The notes: generated from the sequence alone by a model not told the origin. A stretch of 37,678 nt of DNA from an uncultured Pseudomonadota bacterium (GCA_903938365.1 CAJACZ010000019.1:1-37678), one strand, 5' to 3'; positions 1 through 9,078 are shown, counted from the first letter of the stretch. Translations and numbers: made by a program.

Positions 1-1785
1 GCCGTTCTCCCATTCCGTGAACCAGAGTTCCTCGGTGGTGTAGTACATCGAGCGCGTGTCGAAGATGCCCGCGTGGTTGACGATGCAGCGGAAGCGGTCC
101 GGCCACTGGCCCGCGATCCAGTTCTGCATGAAGCCGCCGTACGACGCGCCGAGCGAGCAGGCCCGCCCGCCATCCAGCCAGTCGTAGCGCTCCAGCGCCG
201 CATCGAGGCCCTTCTGCAGGTCGACCAGAGGCTTGCCGCCCCAGTCCTCGCTGATCGAGTCGGTGAATTTCTGCCCGTAGCCCGGGGAACCGTGGAAGTC
301 GATAAGCACCACCGCGTAGCCTCGTCCGGCGAAGGCCTGCGCGTTCCAGCGCCAGCTCCACTGGTTGCCGAAGCTCACCTGGGGGCCCCCGTGCACCAGG
401 AACGCGATCGGATACTTGCGCCCCGCCACGTAGCCATGCGGCTTGACCACGTAGCCGTGGACCTTCTCGTCGTTCCAGCCAGGAAAGCTGAACTGCTCGA
501 ACTCGCCGAGCGCACGCTCGCCCAGCAGGTCCGCGTTGACGCGGGTCAGCCTGCGCAGGGGCGCGGCTTCACGCGTCGCCAAGAACAGGTCGGCGGGCGC
601 CGCCAGCGTCGCCCACGCAACCACGGCACCGCCGGGCGCCGGCGAGAACTCCGCGACCTGTCCCTCGCCGACGATGCGGGTCGGGCGACCCGTGGCCGGA
701 TCGATGGAGAACAGCGCGTGCTGCCCGACGTCGTCCGCGGCGGCCAGCAGCTGGCGTCCGTCGTGACTGGCGGACAGGCGGCCCACTGAGCGATCCCAGT
801 CCAGGGTCAGCGGTCGCACCCGGCCGCTGCGCGCCTCGCGCAGCACGACATGGAAACGGTCCGCCTCGAAGCCCGGCCGCTGCATCGCGAGCCAGGCCAG
901 GTCGCCGTTGGCGAGGAACACGGGCTGCGTGTCCCAGGCCGGGTTGTCTGCCGTGAGGTTGCGCGGCGCCGTCGCGCCGTCCGCGGGTACTTCGTAGAGG
1001 TCGAAGTTGGTGGACCAGGCCTCGCCGCGGTCGGCGATGCGCGCGCTGAACACCAGCCGCGAACCGTCCGGGCTGAAGGCGTATTCCTCGTCGCCGCCGA
1101 AGGGCTTGGAGGGCACGTTGGCCCGGATGCTGCCCGACACGTTGACCGGCGTGCCGGCGGTGAGGTCGGCGCCGAGCGGCGCCGTGTACAGGCTGGAGCG
1201 GGTGCCGTCCTTCCAGGTGTCCCAGTGCCGCACGAACAGTTCGTCGTAGACCCGGCCGCTGGCCTTGGCCTTGCCGCGCTCGGCGAGTCGGTCCGCGCTG
1301 CACTTGAGGTCGGCACACTCGGGCAGCGCGTCGAGCGTCACGGCGAGCCGGTCGCCGCGCGGTGACACCTTGAACGAGCCGACATCGAGCGGGTAGTTCG
1401 TCACCTGCTGGGCTTCGCCGCCGTCGAGACTGATGCGCCAGACCTGCGAGGCGCCGGAACGGGTCGACAGGAAATACAGGGTGCGGCTGTCCGCCGCCCA
1501 GCGCGGGCTCGAGTCGGCGGCGGGGTGCTGCGTCAGGCGTCGCGACATCGCCCTGGGGTCGCCGAGTTCGAGCAGCCACAGGTCGGTCCGGCCCCGGTTG
1601 GCCTCCATGTCGGTCTCGCGCAGCACGAACACCGCATGGCGACCGTCGGGCGACACTTGCGGATCGCTGACCCGCTTGAGGCGGACGAGGTCGTCGGCTG
1701 TGAAGGGCTGGGTGGCGCCGGCCGTGGCGGCCATCGCGAGCAGCAGGATTGCGGACATCAGGCGGTGTGTTGCGCGGTATCGCAT
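1..1785 (-). CDS. S9 family prolyl oligopeptidase / acylaminoacyl-peptidase, secreted (3' end truncated by window edge)
   Basis: Manual minus-strand reading from ATG at 1785: MRYRATHRLMSAILLLAMAATAGA (signal peptide), beta-propeller-like repeats (VSPDGRHAVFVL, FSPDGSRLVFSA), then FLVHGGPQVSFGNQWSWRWNAQAFAGRGYAVVLIDFHGSPGYG and the nucleophile elbow GASYGGFMQNW. The ORF track lists only antisense or off-frame ORFs here because the gene runs off the window. Confidence 0.93.
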   Translation of the reverse strand, partial: MRYRATHRLMSAILLLAMAATAGATQPFTADDLVRLKRVSDPQVSPDGRHAVFVLRETDMEANRGRTDLWLLELGDPRAMSRRLTQHPAADSSPRWAADSRTLYFLSTRSGASQVWRISLDGGEAQQVTNYPLDVGSFKVSPRGDRLAVTLDALPECADLKCSADRLAERGKAKASGRVYDELFVRHWDTWKDGTRSSLYTAPLGADLTAGTPVNVSGSIRANVPSKPFGGDEEYAFSPDGSRLVFSARIADRGEAWSTNFDLYEVPADGATAPRNLTADNPAWDTQPVFLANGDLAWLAMQRPGFEADRFHVVLREARSGRVRPLTLDWDRSVGRLSASHDGRQLLAAADDVGQHALFSIDPATGRPTRIVGEGQVAEFSPAPGGAVVAWATLAAPADLFLATREAAPLRRLTRVNADLLGERALGEFEQFSFPGWNDEKVHGYVVKPHGYVAGRKYPIAFLVHGGPQVSFGNQWSWRWNAQAFAGRGYAVVLIDFHGSPGYGQKFTDSISEDWGGKPLVDLQKGLDAALERYDWLDGGRACSLGASYGGFMQNWIAGQWPDRFRCIVNHAGIFDTRSMYYTTEELWFTEWENG

Positions 1786-1895
1786 CGGCGTCTCCGGAAA
1801 TACAATGCCCCGATTGTAGTCGACCCGAGGGGCGTCCCCGAGGGCTGAAAGTCCGCTCGCCTGGCCCGCTTACCCTCCGCCTCCGGTGTTCCCCC

Positions 1896-2591
1896 ATGCT
1901 GCAGGGCCTGCGCGCCATCTGTTTCGACCTCGACGACACGCTGTGGGACGTGCGTCCCGTGCTGCAGCGCGCGGAGGACCGGGTGCTGGGCTTCCTGCGC
2001 GAGCGCTACCCGGCGCTGGCCGAAAACCACTCGACCCCCGGCTTCGCGGCCGCGCGCATGGCGCTGGCCCGGGCCGAACCCGGCCGTGCGCACGACTTCA
2101 CCTGGCTGCGTACCGAAACCATGCGGCGGCTCGCGGTGGATGCCGGCTTCAGCGCCACGGTGGGCGATGAAGCCTTCGAGGTGTTCATCGCCGCCAGAAG
2201 CGAAGTGCAGCCCTTCGACGACGTGGTGCCCGCGCTCGAGCTGCTGCGCTCCCGCTACGTGCTGGCGAGTTTTTCCAACGGCAATGCCGACCTCGCGCGT
2301 ATCCCGATCGGGACGCATTTCGCACTGAGCCTGAACGCGGAGCGCGTGGGCGTCGCCAAGCCCCATCCCGAGTCGTTCGGCGCCGTGGCGCGGGCGCTGG
2401 GCATGCCGCCCGCGGAGATCCTCTACGTCGGCGACGATCCGCGGCTGGACGTGCGGGGCGCGCGCGCCGCGGGCTTCCGCACCGCCTGGGTCAACCGCGA
2501 GCCGCGAGCCTGGCCTCCGGAGGCGGGCGAGCCCGGCGATCTCGAGATCCGCCATCTGGGCGAACTGGCGAGCGCGCTCGTTCCGCGGTGA
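1896..2591 (+). CDS. HAD family hydrolase
   Basis: Internal start MLQGLRAICFDLDDTLWDV in ORF 1749..2591; HAD motif I DLDDT, motif II SFSNGN, motif III K(PHPESF) and motif IV GDDPRLDVRGARAAG. Confidence 0.92.
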   Translation: MLQGLRAICFDLDDTLWDVRPVLQRAEDRVLGFLRERYPALAENHSTPGFAAARMALARAEPGRAHDFTWLRTETMRRLAVDAGFSATVGDEAFEVFIAARSEVQPFDDVVPALELLRSRYVLASFSNGNADLARIPIGTHFALSLNAERVGVAKPHPESFGAVARALGMPPAEILYVGDDPRLDVRGARAAGFRTAWVNREPRAWPPEAGEPGDLEIRHLGELASALVPR

Positions 2592-2613
2592 GCGCGCCTG
2601 CCGCGCCCGGAGT

Positions 2614-3315
2614 TCAGGCGCGAACAGGCCGCGCGGCGCTGCGGGTGAAGTGCCAGATCGCCCAGTACACGCCGCCGGCGATCAGCACCTCGCCGAGGTT
2701 GTCGAGCTTGTAGCGGGCAAAGGGCGGCGTGGCACTGATCAGCATCAGGAGTCCGCCGAGGAACATCCACGGGAAACCCCGCCGGCTCCACAACGCGAGC
2801 CCGGCGCCCATCACCACGAAGCAGGTGACCACCGGCGCCAGCGGGAAGTGGTTGCTGCCAGCGAGCGCCTGGTCCGGGAAGCAGCGCGTGGCCTCGCTGA
2901 CCGAACCCGCGTAGCGGATGAGGTCGTATTCGCAGACCGGATAGATGTCCTCAGTCCAGAAATTGGGCAGGTCGTGGATCATCAGCGCGACCGTGACCGT
3001 GCAGAACGCGCCCATCACCGCCCTGTGCCGCGCGAAGTCGAAGCCGGCCATCCTGAGGATGGCGCCGGCGCCGATGATCAGCCAGCAGCCGGCAAACCAG
3101 TGCGCCCAGAAGCTGGGCCAGGTGAGCCAGTAGAGCAGCTCGCCGTGTCCCAGCAGGGGGCCGATGGCCACCCGCAGGTTGTCCCACACCAGGAAGAACT
3201 GCGGCACCAGCAGCAGCAGCGCCACCGGTTGGCGCGTCTCGCGATGGATCCGCAGCAGCCAGACGAACAGCGCGAGCTGCAACAGGCCATAGATGAAGAA
3301 CTGAGTCGTGTACAT
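2614..3315 (-). CDS. Uncharacterised multi-pass membrane protein
   Basis: ORF 2614..3387, likely start MYTTQFFIYGLLQLALFVWLL at 3315; several hydrophobic segments; no family recognised. Confidence 0.75.
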   Translation of the reverse strand: MYTTQFFIYGLLQLALFVWLLRIHRETRQPVALLLLVPQFFLVWDNLRVAIGPLLGHGELLYWLTWPSFWAHWFAGCWLIIGAGAILRMAGFDFARHRAVMGAFCTVTVALMIHDLPNFWTEDIYPVCEYDLIRYAGSVSEATRCFPDQALAGSNHFPLAPVVTCFVVMGAGLALWSRRGFPWMFLGGLLMLISATPPFARYKLDNLGEVLIAGGVYWAIWHFTRSAARPVRA

Positions 3316-3357
3316 CTTTGAGCCCCTCCCGCCGACCTTAGGCCAGCGAGCCGTCAC

Positions 3358-3376
3358 AGGACAGTGTTGCTGTCCT
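3358..3376. promoter_or_regulatory. Candidate operator: hyphenated dyad AGGACAG-TGTTG-CTGTCCT
   Basis: Perfect 7-bp inverted repeat with 5-bp spacer, 43 bp upstream of the 3315 start codon (minus) in the gap between 3315 and 3433. Confidence 0.4.
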
Positions 3377-3432
3377 CGCACGCCCACGCAGTGGCCGCTG
3401 CGCTCAGTCCGGCAGCGGGCGTCCGCGGGCCG

Positions 3433-4194
3433 CTACTGTGCTGTGTATCCGCCATCGATCACGAGGCTCGTGCCCGTGATGAGGCTCGCGGCGGGCGAGG
3501 CGAGGAACACCACGGCCGCCGCGACGTCCTCCGTGCGGCCGATGCGGCCGAGGGGAATCCGCCGCAGCGTATCCGCGCGGAAAGCGGCGTTCTCGAAGAA
3601 CGGCTTCGTCATCGGTGTCTCGATATAGGTGGGCGCGACGCTGACCACGCGGATGCCCAGCGGGGCGAGTTCGACCGCCATGGCCTTGGTCAGGCCTTCG
3701 ATCGCGTGCTTCGTCATGCAGTACACCGTGCGGTTCGGCGCTCCCACGTGGCCCATCTGCGAGGACATGTGGATGATCACGCCGCCCGCTGCAGGGCTGC
3801 CGTCCGCGCCCGCGCGGGTCATCAGCCGGGCAGCCGCCTGCGCGACGACGAACATCGAGCGCACGTTGAGCGCGAGCAGCTGGTCGAGCGTGTCGAGCGG
3901 AACCTCGAGGAAGGGCTGGGGCCGGTTGCCGCCCGCGTTGTTCACCAGCACATCGCAGCGCGGCAGGCTCGCGAAGGCCGCTTCGACCTGGGCGGGATCG
4001 GTGACGTCGCAGGGCAGGGCGTGCACGGTGGTTCCCCGGGCGCGCAGTTCAGCGGCGGTCTGCTGGAGCTCCGCCGCGCCCCGGCTCAGCAGCGCCAGCT
4101 CCGCACCGCGCGCCGCGAAAGCCTCGGCGCAGGCGCGTCCGAGACCACGGCTGCCACCGGTGATGACCACCAGCTTGCCGTTCATGTCTTCCAT
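3433..4194 (-). CDS. SDR family oxidoreductase
   Basis: TGGSRGLGRACAEAF cofactor motif, NNAGG, catalytic region SSQ...YCMTKHA, C-terminal LITGTSLVIDGGYTAQ. Confidence 0.93.
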   Translation of the reverse strand: MEDMNGKLVVITGGSRGLGRACAEAFAARGAELALLSRGAAELQQTAAELRARGTTVHALPCDVTDPAQVEAAFASLPRCDVLVNNAGGNRPQPFLEVPLDTLDQLLALNVRSMFVVAQAAARLMTRAGADGSPAAGGVIIHMSSQMGHVGAPNRTVYCMTKHAIEGLTKAMAVELAPLGIRVVSVAPTYIETPMTKPFFENAAFRADTLRRIPLGRIGRTEDVAAAVVFLASPAASLITGTSLVIDGGYTAQ

Positions 4195-4244
4195 GCGGAT
4201 GCCCCCTCGCCCCGGTTGCTGGGGCCGGTGGGCAGTCTAGCCGT

Positions 4245-4673
4245 TCAGCGGCGTTTTTTGCCGTCGCCGCCCTTGTGCGCGGCTTCGAGCTTGCGGGTCA
4301 GCTTGATCCACTCGCTGAGCTTGCGCAGGTCCTTGGGTCGGCGGGGAGCGTCCGGTTCGGCGTCGGGGGTTGCCGGCTGGCCGTAGGGCAGCATGGCCAG
4401 CGGCGCGTCGGGCGCGCGGGCCGGGGAGACCTGGGATGCCTGGGAGGCCTGGAAGCCGTTGATGGAGTGCGGCGCAGGGTCATCGAGGATCTGCAGCACC
4501 ACCCGCTCGGCGTCGCTGTCCTCCAGCGTCCACTCCATCGTGGTCGTGTGGCGTGCGTCGTGGATGATCCGGCCGAGCTTGCGGCGCTGGATGCGACCGT
4601 CATCCGTCCTCGGCGGACCATCGGGGGTCTTGATGTCTTCAGGCTGTCTGGCCATGGCTGGAGGCTTTCCCAT
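4245..4673 (-). CDS. Hypothetical protein (142 aa; may start at MARQPED, 4655)
   Basis: Open frame in an inter-gene slot, co-directional with flanking genes; acidic/Pro-rich with a basic C-terminus; no family recognised. Confidence 0.6.
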   Translation of the reverse strand: MGKPPAMARQPEDIKTPDGPPRTDDGRIQRRKLGRIIHDARHTTTMEWTLEDSDAERVVLQILDDPAPHSINGFQASQASQVSPARAPDAPLAMLPYGQPATPDAEPDAPRRPKDLRKLSEWIKLTRKLEAAHKGGDGKKRR

Positions 4674-4721
4674 ACGTGCCTTAAAGTTAAACGCCGCGCC
4701 GGGCGGCGGCCGTGACCCGTG

Positions 4722-5252
4722 TCACGTATTCCGTGCCGCGAGCCGGTGTCCCGCCTTCAGCAGGCCCAGGCAGGTCTTGCCGTCGCTGAACTCCCCCGAA
4801 TGAACTCGCGCGATGGCCTCGTCGAGGGGAACCCAGTGCACCTCGAAGACCTCGGCCGCTTCCGGCGCCTGCGTCGCCGGGCGCAGTCCGGTGGCGAGGT
4901 AGAGATGGATGCGTTCGGTGAACACGCCAGGCGAACTGATGTACTGGCCGAGTTCCTGCCACTCGAGCGCCTCGACGCCGCCTTCCTCGATCAGTTCGCG
5001 CCGGGCCGTTTCCGCGGGTGGCTCACCGGGTTCGAGCCTGCCCGCGGGCAGCTCCCAGACGTAGCCGCCTGCGGCGTGGCGGAACTGCCGCAGCATGCAG
5101 ACCCGATGCCGGTCGTCGAGGGCGACCACAGCCGCACCGCCCGGATGATGGAGGATCTCGAGTTCGATGCGATGGCCGTTCGGCAGTTCCACCGTCTCGA
5201 CGTTCAGCCGGACGACCCGGCCGCGGTAGATTTCACGTGTCGCAAGCAGCAT
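4722..5252 (-). CDS. NUDIX hydrolase, ADP-ribose pyrophosphatase-like
   Basis: C-terminal part of ORF 4722..6356 from MLLATREIYRGRVVRL; Nudix box GRLEPGEPPAETARRELIEEGG. The upstream portion of that ORF is antisense to the aldo/keto reductase. Confidence 0.92.
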   Translation of the reverse strand: MLLATREIYRGRVVRLNVETVELPNGHRIELEILHHPGGAAVVALDDRHRVCMLRQFRHAAGGYVWELPAGRLEPGEPPAETARRELIEEGGVEALEWQELGQYISSPGVFTERIHLYLATGLRPATQAPEAAEVFEVHWVPLDEAIARVHSGEFSDGKTCLGLLKAGHRLAARNT

Positions 5253-5345
5253 GCGGGGCTCCGTCGTGCCCGGGACGCAGCGGGCATCGTTTAGGATGTG
5301 TCGGTGAGCGTGACCGGGTCCGGAACAATCGAGGGAGAGCATCGC

Positions 5346-6392
5346 ATGCGACTGAGGCTGCTGGGCAGGACGGGGCTCAAGGTTTCCGAGCTCTGTCTCG
5401 GCACCATGACCTTCGGCGAGGAGTCGGGTTTCGGCGCCGACGAGGCCGCGTGCCGCGGTGTCTTCGACGCCTACCTCGAGGCGGGCGGCAATTTCATCGA
5501 CACCGCGAACATCTACACCGGGGGCACCAGCGAGCGGATGCTCGGGAAGTTCATCGACGGCTCGCGCAGCCGTCTGGTGCTGGCGTCCAAGTTTTCGATG
5601 ACCACCGATCCGCGCGATCCCAACGCCGGCGGCAACTCGCGCAAGAACCTGCAGCAGGCGCTCGAGGCCAGCCTGCGCCGGCTCGGCACCGACTATCTCG
5701 ATCTGTACTGGGTGCACGCCTGGGACAGCAACACGCCCATGGAAGAGCTGATGCGGGCCCTCGATGACGCGGTACGCGCCGGCAAGATCCTCTATACCGG
5801 GTTTTCCAACGTGCCCGCGTGGGTCGTGTCGCGCGCGCAGACCATGGCGGAACTGTCGGGCTGGAGCCGTCTGGCGGCGCTGCAGCTGCACTACAGCCTC
5901 GTGGAACGCAACGTGGAGCGCGAACTGCTGCCCTGTGCCGAGGCGCTCGGCATGGCGGTCACCGCGTGGAGTCCGCTCGCCGGCGGCGTGCTCACGGCCA
6001 AGTACAGTGCCGATGCGGTCGAACGGGCCCGGCAACCGGGCCGGCTCACGACCACGGGCTGGGGCAGCATGTTCCTCAGCGAGCGGAACCTGGGCGTGGC
6101 CGAGGCGGTCCGGCAGGTGGGCGCGGGCATCGGCCGCAGCGCCGCGCAGGTCGCCATCCGCTGGCTGCTGCAGCAACCCGGCAACGTGATTCCGATCATC
6201 GGCGTGCGCAGCACCATGCAGCTGCAGGAACTGCTGGGCGCGACCGGGTTCGGCCTCGAGCCCGAGGCGCTCGCGGCGCTGGATGCCGCCAGCCGGATCG
6301 AGGCGGGCTACCCGGGCTCGCTGCTGCGCGGTCCCGCAGGCCGCCGGATGGTGCACGGGGAGCGGGTCGCCGAGGTGGACGGGCTGGCCTGA
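5346..6392 (+). CDS. Aldo/keto reductase
   Basis: MRLRLLGRTGLKVSELCLGTMTFGEESG, FIDTANIYTGGTSERMLG, LDLYWVHAWDSNTPMEE, VIPIIGVRSTMQLQE. Confidence 0.94.
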   Translation: MRLRLLGRTGLKVSELCLGTMTFGEESGFGADEAACRGVFDAYLEAGGNFIDTANIYTGGTSERMLGKFIDGSRSRLVLASKFSMTTDPRDPNAGGNSRKNLQQALEASLRRLGTDYLDLYWVHAWDSNTPMEELMRALDDAVRAGKILYTGFSNVPAWVVSRAQTMAELSGWSRLAALQLHYSLVERNVERELLPCAEALGMAVTAWSPLAGGVLTAKYSADAVERARQPGRLTTTGWGSMFLSERNLGVAEAVRQVGAGIGRSAAQVAIRWLLQQPGNVIPIIGVRSTMQLQELLGATGFGLEPEALAALDAASRIEAGYPGSLLRGPAGRRMVHGERVAEVDGLA

Positions 6393-6413
6393 GCCCGCAG
6401 GGCGCGCCGGCGT

Positions 6414-7019
6414 TCAGCGGCTCGCGGCGAGGTACTGTTCGTTCGGCATCATGTCGGTCGGCGTGGCGATGCGGTTGGTCATGTTGAAGAACGCCGTGAC
6501 CGCGCAGATGTCCCAGATGTCCCGGTCGTTGAATCCGGCGCGGCGCAGCGCCTTGCGGTCCGCAGCGCCGGTTTCTGCCGGCACGGTCGTGAGCCGGTGC
6601 GCGAAGTCGAGCATCGCACGCTGCCTGCGGCTCAGGACCGCGACGCGGTAGTTCATGACCAGCGTCTCGCCCAGCGACGGGTCGCCGGACATTTCGCGCA
6701 CGGCCTGGCCATGTGCCGTCAGGCAGTAGTAGCAGCGGTTCGCCGCCGAAACCACCACGGCGATCATTTCACGCTCGAGCCGGCTGAGGCGCGAATCGCC
6801 GAGCATCAGGTCGTTGTACATGGCGACGAAGGCGCGGAGCTTCACCTGGTCGAAGCTGTAGGCGGCCAGCACGTTCGGCAGGAAGCCCAGGTGCTCGTCG
6901 CAGGCTGCGAAATACCGGCGCATGTCCGGGTCGAGCCGGTCCCGTCGCGGGATCGGCAGTTGCAACGCAATCAGCGATGCCGGCTGCGCCCGATAGCGGC
7001 GGGTGCTGCGCTTCTTCAC
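6414..7019 (-). CDS. AhpD-like (carboxymuconolactone decarboxylase-like) peroxidase-related protein
   Basis: GTG start overlapping the upstream stop (GTGA). MIAVVVSAANRCYYCLTAHGQAVRE contains the CxxCxxxH motif; DIWDICAVTAFFNMTNRIA. Confidence 0.88.
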   Translation of the reverse strand: MKKRSTRRYRAQPASLIALQLPIPRRDRLDPDMRRYFAACDEHLGFLPNVLAAYSFDQVKLRAFVAMYNDLMLGDSRLSRLEREMIAVVVSAANRCYYCLTAHGQAVREMSGDPSLGETLVMNYRVAVLSRRQRAMLDFAHRLTTVPAETGAADRKALRRAGFNDRDIWDICAVTAFFNMTNRIATPTDMMPNEQYLAASR

Positions 7020-7438
7020 TTGCTGCTTACTTCGTCGACGTCGGCCTGGCCGCTCATCTGCCGCCGCAGGTGCGACCAGGACATGCCCATGGCCAGCACC
7101 GCGGCGAGCACCAGCAGACCGACCCAGACCATCGCGCTGGTGTTGTCCAGCGACAGCCAGCCATAGAAGACGGCCGTCCAGACCAGCGCGCCGAAAAAGG
7201 CCGCGAACAGCAGCACGCCCGCGACGCCGATGGAACGCATGGTCGCGCCGACGAATACCGCCCAGGCGATGAGCAGCGCGATGCCGGCCAGCACCACCGG
7301 CGGCGTGACGCCCGGTACGGACTGCGACAGCCAGTGGAAATAGGACCAGCCGCTGGGGTTGAAGGTGAGCAGCACGAGCGCGAGCGCCGCAGCGAAGCGC
7401 AGCGCGATGCCGGAGAAGCCGATCGATTCCTGGGCCAT
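7016..7438 (-). CDS. DUF6524-like small integral membrane protein
   Basis: MAQESIGFSGIALRFAAALALVLLTFNPSGWSYFHWL...; four hydrophobic segments; resembles DUF6524 from memory. Confidence 0.8.
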   Translation of the reverse strand: MAQESIGFSGIALRFAAALALVLLTFNPSGWSYFHWLSQSVPGVTPPVVLAGIALLIAWAVFVGATMRSIGVAGVLLFAAFFGALVWTAVFYGWLSLDNTSAMVWVGLLVLAAVLAMGMSWSHLRRQMSGQADVDEVSSK

Positions 7439-7514
7439 GGGGAAGAGTCTCTGAGGCTGGGGGGACGGGCCGGATCTTCCGGCAAACCCCGTTCCCGCAC
7501 AACGACCCGAAGGC

Positions 7515-8402
7515 TCAGTTGCGCGGTTTCTCGAAGCGCAGCGTGAAGCGGTCGCTCTCGCCGATGGCGGCGTAGCGGGCGCGGTCCCGGTCGCCGAGGC
7601 GGTAGGTCGGCGGCAGCGTCCACACCCCTTCCGGGTAGTCCCGGGTGTCGCGCGGATTGGCGTTGAGTTCGGATTTCGCGACCAGCTGGAATCCGGCGGA
7701 TTCGATCATCCGGATGGCATAGGCTTCGTTCACGTAGCCGCTGGCCGCCTTCGGATCCTGGGTCACGGCGGGGTTACCGCGATGCTCGACGATCCCGAAC
7801 GTGCCGCCCGGCTTGAGCGCGCGGTAGATGGTCGCGAGGGCCGGGCCCTGGAAGTCCCGGGCCATCCAGTTGTGCAGGTTGCGGAAGCTGACGACCAGGT
7901 CGGCTGAGCCCGGTGGCGCGATGTCGGCGCCGGCCGGCCCGAACGCGGTGATGACGGTCGCGCCGTACAGGTCCGGGCGCGCCTTCAGCCTGGCCTCGAA
8001 GCGCTGCAGTGCCCCGGATATGAAGCTGTTGGCGGGATTGGGTTCGTAGTGGGCGGCGTAGTAGCGGCCGCGCGTGTTCACCACCGGTGCGATCACTTCG
8101 GTGTACCAGCCGTCGCCGGGCCAGAGCTCCACGACCGTCGAGGTCGGGCGCAGGCCGAAGAAAAGCAGGGTCTCGCGCGGATGCCGGTAGGCGTCGCGTG
8201 CCCGGTTCGCTGCCGGGCGGTGACTGCCCGCCAGCGCCTCGTCGAGCGCGCGTGCCGCCTCGGCCCGGGTGCCGGGATGATTCGCGCTGCCCGTGACACA
8301 GCCCGCGAGCAGGGTCGCCGCGCAGGCCAGCAGGCCCAGGGCGATCGTGCGGCAGGCCGCGGGGCTGAAGTGGACACCGGAGCCGGAGGAGCAGGGGGGC
8401 AT
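7515..8402 (-). CDS. Class I SAM-dependent methyltransferase-like predicted lipoprotein
   Basis: N-terminal signal with lipobox (TLLAGC); FFGLRPTSTVVELWPGDGWYTEVIAPVV, SADLVVSFRNLHNWM, ALKPGGTFGIVEHRG. Confidence 0.87.
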   Translation of the reverse strand: MPPCSSGSGVHFSPAACRTIALGLLACAATLLAGCVTGSANHPGTRAEAARALDEALAGSHRPAANRARDAYRHPRETLLFFGLRPTSTVVELWPGDGWYTEVIAPVVNTRGRYYAAHYEPNPANSFISGALQRFEARLKARPDLYGATVITAFGPAGADIAPPGSADLVVSFRNLHNWMARDFQGPALATIYRALKPGGTFGIVEHRGNPAVTQDPKAASGYVNEAYAIRMIESAGFQLVAKSELNANPRDTRDYPEGVWTLPPTYRLGDRDRARYAAIGESDRFTLRFEKPRN

Positions 8403-8493
8403 GGGGATTCCTGTTGCGGAGCGTGGGGGCCGTACAGACTGGATCCGGAAAAACCGCCGGGGCGCGGGCCCCGGAGGCCTGCGTTACGGCAGT

Positions 8494-8769
8494 CTAGCGC
8501 CGGTAGGGGCCGCCCGGCGGCCGGGGCGGTCGCTCCTGTGCCTCATTGACGCGGAGCGCGCGCCCGTTCATCGAGTAGCCGTTGAGCGCCTGGATGGCGC
8601 CCGGGGCGTCACCCGAGGGCATGTCGACGAAGCAGAAGCCGCGCGGCCTGCCCGTCTCCCGATCGTTGATGAGCTTTACGGAGTCGACCTTGCCGTGGCG
8701 TTCAAACAGGACACGGATATCGGCCTCGCCGGCGGAAAAGGGGAGGTTCCCCACATAGATTGTCGTCAT
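8494..8769 (-). CDS. RNA-binding protein with a single RRM
   Basis: RNP2 IYVGNLPF and RNP1 RGFCFVDM; Gly/Pro/Arg-rich C-terminus. Confidence 0.94.
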   Translation of the reverse strand: MTTIYVGNLPFSAGEADIRVLFERHGKVDSVKLINDRETGRPRGFCFVDMPSGDAPGAIQALNGYSMNGRALRVNEAQERPPRPPGGPYRR

Positions 8770-8957
8770 CCAACCGTCTCTCTCTCGAAAGGCGGGCGAT
8801 GGCCGGCACGCGGAGGGGCGTGCCGCAGCTCCCGCGTGGTTTCAACTACAGGTCTGGGTTTCGACGCACACGATCGTCCGTCATCACTGTGAACGTCAGG
8901 CGCTTCGCCCGCTTCCTGCACCCGTCCGCGCACGCATCAGCCGAGGCGGACCAGCCG

Positions 8958-8987
8958 ATGCTACTCCGGCCCGAGCGAGCAAGTAAA
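8958..8987 (-). promoter_or_regulatory. Candidate sigma70-type promoter for the RRM gene
   Basis: Minus strand TTTACT-18 bp-TAGCAT, giving a predicted 5' leader of roughly 180-190 nt. Confidence 0.3.
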
Positions 8988-9021
8988 CGCCGAAAAATAC
9001 CGGTCGCAGTGTAAGCGGCGC

Positions 9022-9050
9022 AAAAAAAACGCCCGGCAGAGCCGGGCGTC
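9022..9050 (-). terminator. Rho-independent terminator downstream of the DUF1838 gene
   Basis: CGCCCGGC-AGA-GCCGGGCG perfect 8-bp stem followed, on the minus strand, by T8. Confidence 0.88.
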
Positions 9051-9078
9051 ATGGGTCACGCGCCAGTGCGCTTCCGGG

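Noticed and set aside
73-1939. ORFs 73..789, 569..1939, 807..1316, 850..1365 and others
   Set aside because: Shadow frames of the left-edge S9 peptidase, whose real frame is absent from the track because it has no stop within the window.
8846-9052. 68-aa minus ORF upstream of the RRM gene
   Set aside because: Spans the terminator hairpin and candidate promoter; no coding character, so treated as leader DNA.
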